Source of the DNA: Nostocaceae cyanobacterium CSSed10_463m
GTDB taxonomy: Bacteria > Cyanobacteriota > Cyanobacteriia > Cyanobacteriales > Nostocaceae
Assembly (NCBI GenBank): GCA_003556955.1
Contig: PWQB01000387.1
Location: forward strand, 1-6,691
Direction of reading: 5' to 3'
Length of the DNA stretch: 6,691 nucleotides
Positions 4,912 through 6,691 of this stretch are shown one piece after another. A program made the position numbers and the translations under genes. The notes below the pieces were generated by a model that had not been told where the DNA came from, ran no database searches, and saw only the letters and a program-made list of their open reading frames with translations. Positions within the stretch are counted from its first letter, which is position 1. Each line of letters begins with the position of its first letter.

Positions 4912-4930
4912 CTCTAGATAATTTCTGGAG
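4912..4930. other. Stem-loop in the 3' region of the 2TM gene
   Basis: CTCTAGA (4912-4918) pairs with TCTGGAG (4924-4930), seven pairs with one wobble around a TAATT loop, 54 bases past the 2TM stop on the minus strand. No T-run follows leftward, so it is more likely an RNA-stabilising hairpin or chance than a terminator. Confidence 0.35.
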
Positions 4931-4983
4931 ATTTGGGTTAAGAATTAAGATACATTTTTCGCCAAAACCTTACTCTCAAATCA

Positions 4984-5487
4984 CTAGATTTGTAACGCTT
5001 TAAACCACTTATTCACAACCGTGTTAATAGTTTGTTTAATTTGATGTTTGCGATGCCACTTTTGAAAAGCCATTTCGTACTCTTCGCCTTTAGTTTGGAA
5101 AGTATTCCAAATATCTAGTCCTAAAGTCAAGCCGCAAAATAGCAACAAATACAACGACCAAGTAAGACCGCCACCGCCGACAAAATCCAGCAGCATCAAA
5201 AAACTGTTAATAATGGCATAATTGCCCAGACGTTTCTTAAATCTGCCGATGCGGTAGGAATGAAAAGCTTGCCTTTGTTGGATTTCGCTGGATTGCGATC
5301 GCCAGTCAATTTCTGCTAAATTGAGACAATCTGGTGATATATCTAACTCCTTGGCAATTTCTAACAATTGCTCATAAGTAAATTCTTTATTTTGGTCATC
5401 AGCTTGACGAGCGATCGCTAACTGAAGAATACGCTGCACATCTTCTTGGCTATAAGAACGAAGGCTCTGGGGTTCAAATGCCGTCAT
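4984..5487 (-). CDS. 2TM-domain membrane protein
   Basis: Predicted 167-residue inner-membrane protein. The N-terminal half is soluble and helical, with YSQEDVQRILQLAIARQ (residues 12-28) and YEQLLEIAKELDISPDCLNLAE (38-59). This arrangement is common in cyanobacterial proteins ahead of a 2TM domain and looks like a small helical or HTH-like module. Two closely spaced hydrophobic helices follow (about 87-103 and 107-125) with the turn VGGGGLTW between them, then a basic amphipathic tail (KWHRKHQIKQ). Basic residues before the first helix (RIGRFKKR) suggest both ends face the cytoplasm. The start is the ATG at 5487 with a moderate AAGAGA site upstream. Two HIP1 sites lie in the gene (5295-5302, 5411-5418). 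The creatininase gene ends 139 bases upstream on the same strand, so co-transcription is possible but not indicated. Function unknown; in histidine kinases, 2TM domains serve as membrane anchors. Confidence 0.8.
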   Translation of the reverse strand: MTAFEPQSLRSYSQEDVQRILQLAIARQADDQNKEFTYEQLLEIAKELDISPDCLNLAEIDWRSQSSEIQQRQAFHSYRIGRFKKRLGNYAIINSFLMLLDFVGGGGLTWSLYLLLFCGLTLGLDIWNTFQTKGEEYEMAFQKWHRKHQIKQTINTVVNKWFKALQI

Positions 5488-5532
5488 AATTATTATCTCT
5501 TAGTGTGACCTTTACTAACAATTTGTCACTCG

Positions 5533-5551
5533 GTAACTATTATCCAGTTAC
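5533..5551. other. Short inverted repeat upstream of the 2TM gene
   Basis: GTAAC (5533-5537) is inverted as GTTAC (5547-5551) with nine bases between, 46-64 bases before the 2TM start. It could be an operator, but the arms are short. The spacing does not match the NtcA consensus GTA-N8-TAC, so nitrogen control is not supported. Confidence 0.2.
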
Positions 5552-5626
5552 GCACCATCAAAATTATTTGTACTATATCTAGACTAACAAATCTCAATGA
5601 GCTATAGACAGATATTTGGGAAATTA

Positions 5627-6430
5627 CTACCGGGGTTGTGATAGCTGAAAAGCGTAAATATCTTGAATGGCTTGCACCCAACCATTAGATACAGATTCCA
5701 GGATGCGATCGCCTTTCTCTTTCGTTGCGGTTGTTGCATCCCCAATCACCCCAGATTTACTGATATCTTTAGTCGCCCAAGACACAGGTAAATTTCCCTC
5801 TAAACTCAGTGAACTGCTTTGCTTGGGTATTGGTGGATACTCAGCCACAGCTAAATCCATTTTCACCTGTTCTGGCAAAATCGCCAGCATAATGCTAGTT
5901 TCAGCATCTCCCGCGTGCATACCTTCGGCTGCTTCCTTGGGTGTCAATAATTCTTTGGTAATATGAGGCACACGCCAAGTAAATAAGGGAAACACCAAAA
6001 AATCATCATATTGAATATGCAAATCCCGCGCCACCATTTGCATAACTTGGGGTTGTCCGCCGTGGGAATTCATTAACACCAATTTTCTAAACCCAGCCCG
6101 GTAGATACTTTCACCCATTTCCATGATAATTGCTGTCAGGGTTTCGGTACTTAAAGTTATGGTTCCGGGAAAATGCCAATGCTCATTCGATTTACCATAA
6201 TAGAGGGTGGGTAAAGCATAGGCGGGAATGCTAGTATCCAGTTTTTTCAGGGCTGCTCCCAGAACTCCTACACCAATAGCAGCATCAACAATCAGAGGTA
6301 AATGAGGGCCATGTTGTTCAATCGCCCCCACTGGTTGAATGATGACCACATTTTCCTTATTCGGCATAGCCTGAATCTCAGTCCAAGTCAAGTAGGGAAA
6401 AAATCGTTCTGGGGGAATAAAGCTGTGCAT
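5627..6430 (-). CDS. Creatininase-family metal-dependent amidohydrolase
   Basis: Predicted 267-residue cytosolic enzyme of the creatinine amidohydrolase superfamily, which hydrolyses cyclic or linear amide bonds with two metal ions. Visible signatures are GAIEQHGPHLPL (residues 35-46, with E38 and H40), V48-D49 shortly after, NSHGGQ (121-126, with H123) and EGMHAGDAETS (169-179, with H172 and E177). These match the family's metal-ligand positions. Length is typical. Cyanobacteria are not known for creatinine catabolism. The family also contains enzymes acting on formamidopyrimidines, riboflavin-pathway formamides and mycofactocin precursor, so the true substrate is open. The start at 6430 has only a weak ribosome site. 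The gene diverges from the polyphosphate glucokinase-like gene across a 130-base gap carrying G-rich repeats. A HIP1 site lies inside (5705-5712). Confidence 0.9.
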   Translation of the reverse strand: MHSFIPPERFFPYLTWTEIQAMPNKENVVIIQPVGAIEQHGPHLPLIVDAAIGVGVLGAALKKLDTSIPAYALPTLYYGKSNEHWHFPGTITLSTETLTAIIMEMGESIYRAGFRKLVLMNSHGGQPQVMQMVARDLHIQYDDFLVFPLFTWRVPHITKELLTPKEAAEGMHAGDAETSIMLAILPEQVKMDLAVAEYPPIPKQSSSLSLEGNLPVSWATKDISKSGVIGDATTATKEKGDRILESVSNGWVQAIQDIYAFQLSQPR

Positions 6431-6475
6431 CTTACTACTATCGCGTCATTTTTATGTTAACGAGATTTTGAAGAA

Positions 6476-6506
6476 GCAGGGGGGCAGGGTGCAGGGGGCA
6501 GGGGGG
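6476..6506. repeat. G-rich heptamer-type tandem repeat, G-quadruplex capable
   Basis: Four imperfect units of the form GCAGGGG(G/T) run from 6476. G-runs at 6479-6484, 6487-6489, 6494-6498 and 6501-6506 are separated by loops of two, four and two bases, satisfying the standard quadruplex pattern on the + strand. It belongs to the heptamer STRR type common in Nostocales. It lies 46 bases beyond the creatininase start and 55 before the kinase start, in or near both promoters. Confidence 0.8.
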
Positions 6507-6560
6507 AAGAGAAATGATTGTTAAGTAACCAGAAGTTTCAAGTAAGAAGGACAAAACTCA

Positions 6561-6691
6561 ATGGTTGAATATCATGAATCCATTCGTACCTTATCAGTTG
6601 ATATTGGTGGTAGTGGTGTGAAAGCGCTGGTTTTAGATATCACAGGCAATGCCGTAACCAAAAGGATGCGTTTAGATACACCCCAACCGGC
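6561..6691 (+). CDS. ppgK: Polyphosphate glucokinase-like ROK kinase (N-terminal part, runs off the window)
   Basis: The first 43 codons are present; the gene continues past the right edge. LSVDIGGSGVKALVLD (residues 11-26) is the phosphate-binding loop of the ASKHA/ROK sugar kinases. The DIGGSGVK form, with Ser rather than Thr, plus a later RLDTPQP (37-43), fits polyphosphate glucokinases, which phosphorylate glucose using polyphosphate (or ATP). Such enzymes are known in nitrogen-fixing cyanobacteria. A good ribosome site, AAGAAGG (6544-6550), lies ten bases before the ATG. The gene diverges from the creatininase gene. ROK glucokinase with ATP specificity, or a ROK regulator, cannot be ruled out from the N-terminus alone; the absence of an N-terminal HTH argues against a regulator. 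Confidence 0.75.
   Translation, partial: MVEYHESIRTLSVDIGGSGVKALVLDITGNAVTKRMRLDTPQP

Noticed and set aside
5533..5551. NtcA nitrogen-control box upstream of the 2TM gene
   Set aside because: The inverted GTAAC/GTTAC repeat has 13 bases between GTA and TAC instead of the required eight, so it does not match the consensus.
5667..5966. 99-codon rightward frame inside the creatininase gene
   Set aside because: Antisense to metal-ligand motifs of a well-supported gene; no independent ribosome site or family resemblance.

Overview
The window looks like chromosomal DNA from a filamentous, probably heterocyst-forming cyanobacterium (Nostoc/Anabaena/Nodularia type). The evidence is seven copies of the HIP1 octamer GCGATCGC (about 0.1 expected by chance), modest GC content, gaps filled with short palindromic and heptanucleotide repeats of the Nostocales kind, and proteins that read as cyanobacterial families. 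No tRNA, rRNA, CRISPR array, transposase gene or phage gene was seen.

Layout, left to right. Bases 1-108 may hold the last 35 codons of a rightward gene (weak call). A leftward ATP adenylyltransferase (Ap4A phosphorylase) fills 153-1064. A 265-base gap follows, packed with foldback repeats and a G-rich hairpin. Next is a leftward J-domain protein with long coiled-coil flanks (1330-2400). A second repeat-bearing gap separates it from the divergent rightward Rieske [2Fe-2S] protein (2632-2988). Downstream on the + strand, past a strong inverted repeat built around two HIP1 sites, come a von Willebrand A (MIDAS) protein (3152-3757) and a short two-copy-motif/coiled-coil protein (3831-4226). These converge on a leftward HxlR-family regulator (4262-4600). 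After a 383-base gap holding repeats and a probable leftward terminator come a leftward 2TM-domain membrane protein (4984-5487) and a leftward creatininase-family amidohydrolase (5627-6430). Divergent from the latter is the beginning of a polyphosphate-glucokinase-like ROK kinase (6561 to the window end), with a G-quadruplex-capable repeat between them.

The genes do not form one obvious pathway. Spacings and strand switches suggest mostly single-gene units. The one plausible functional pair is the VWA protein and the small coiled-coil protein behind it (73 bases apart, same strand). The Ap4A phosphorylase and the polyphosphate glucokinase both touch phosphate and nucleotide economy but are far apart. 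No confidently new multi-gene system is visible. The least understood items are the VWA/coiled-coil pair, the J-domain protein and the repeat-rich gaps.
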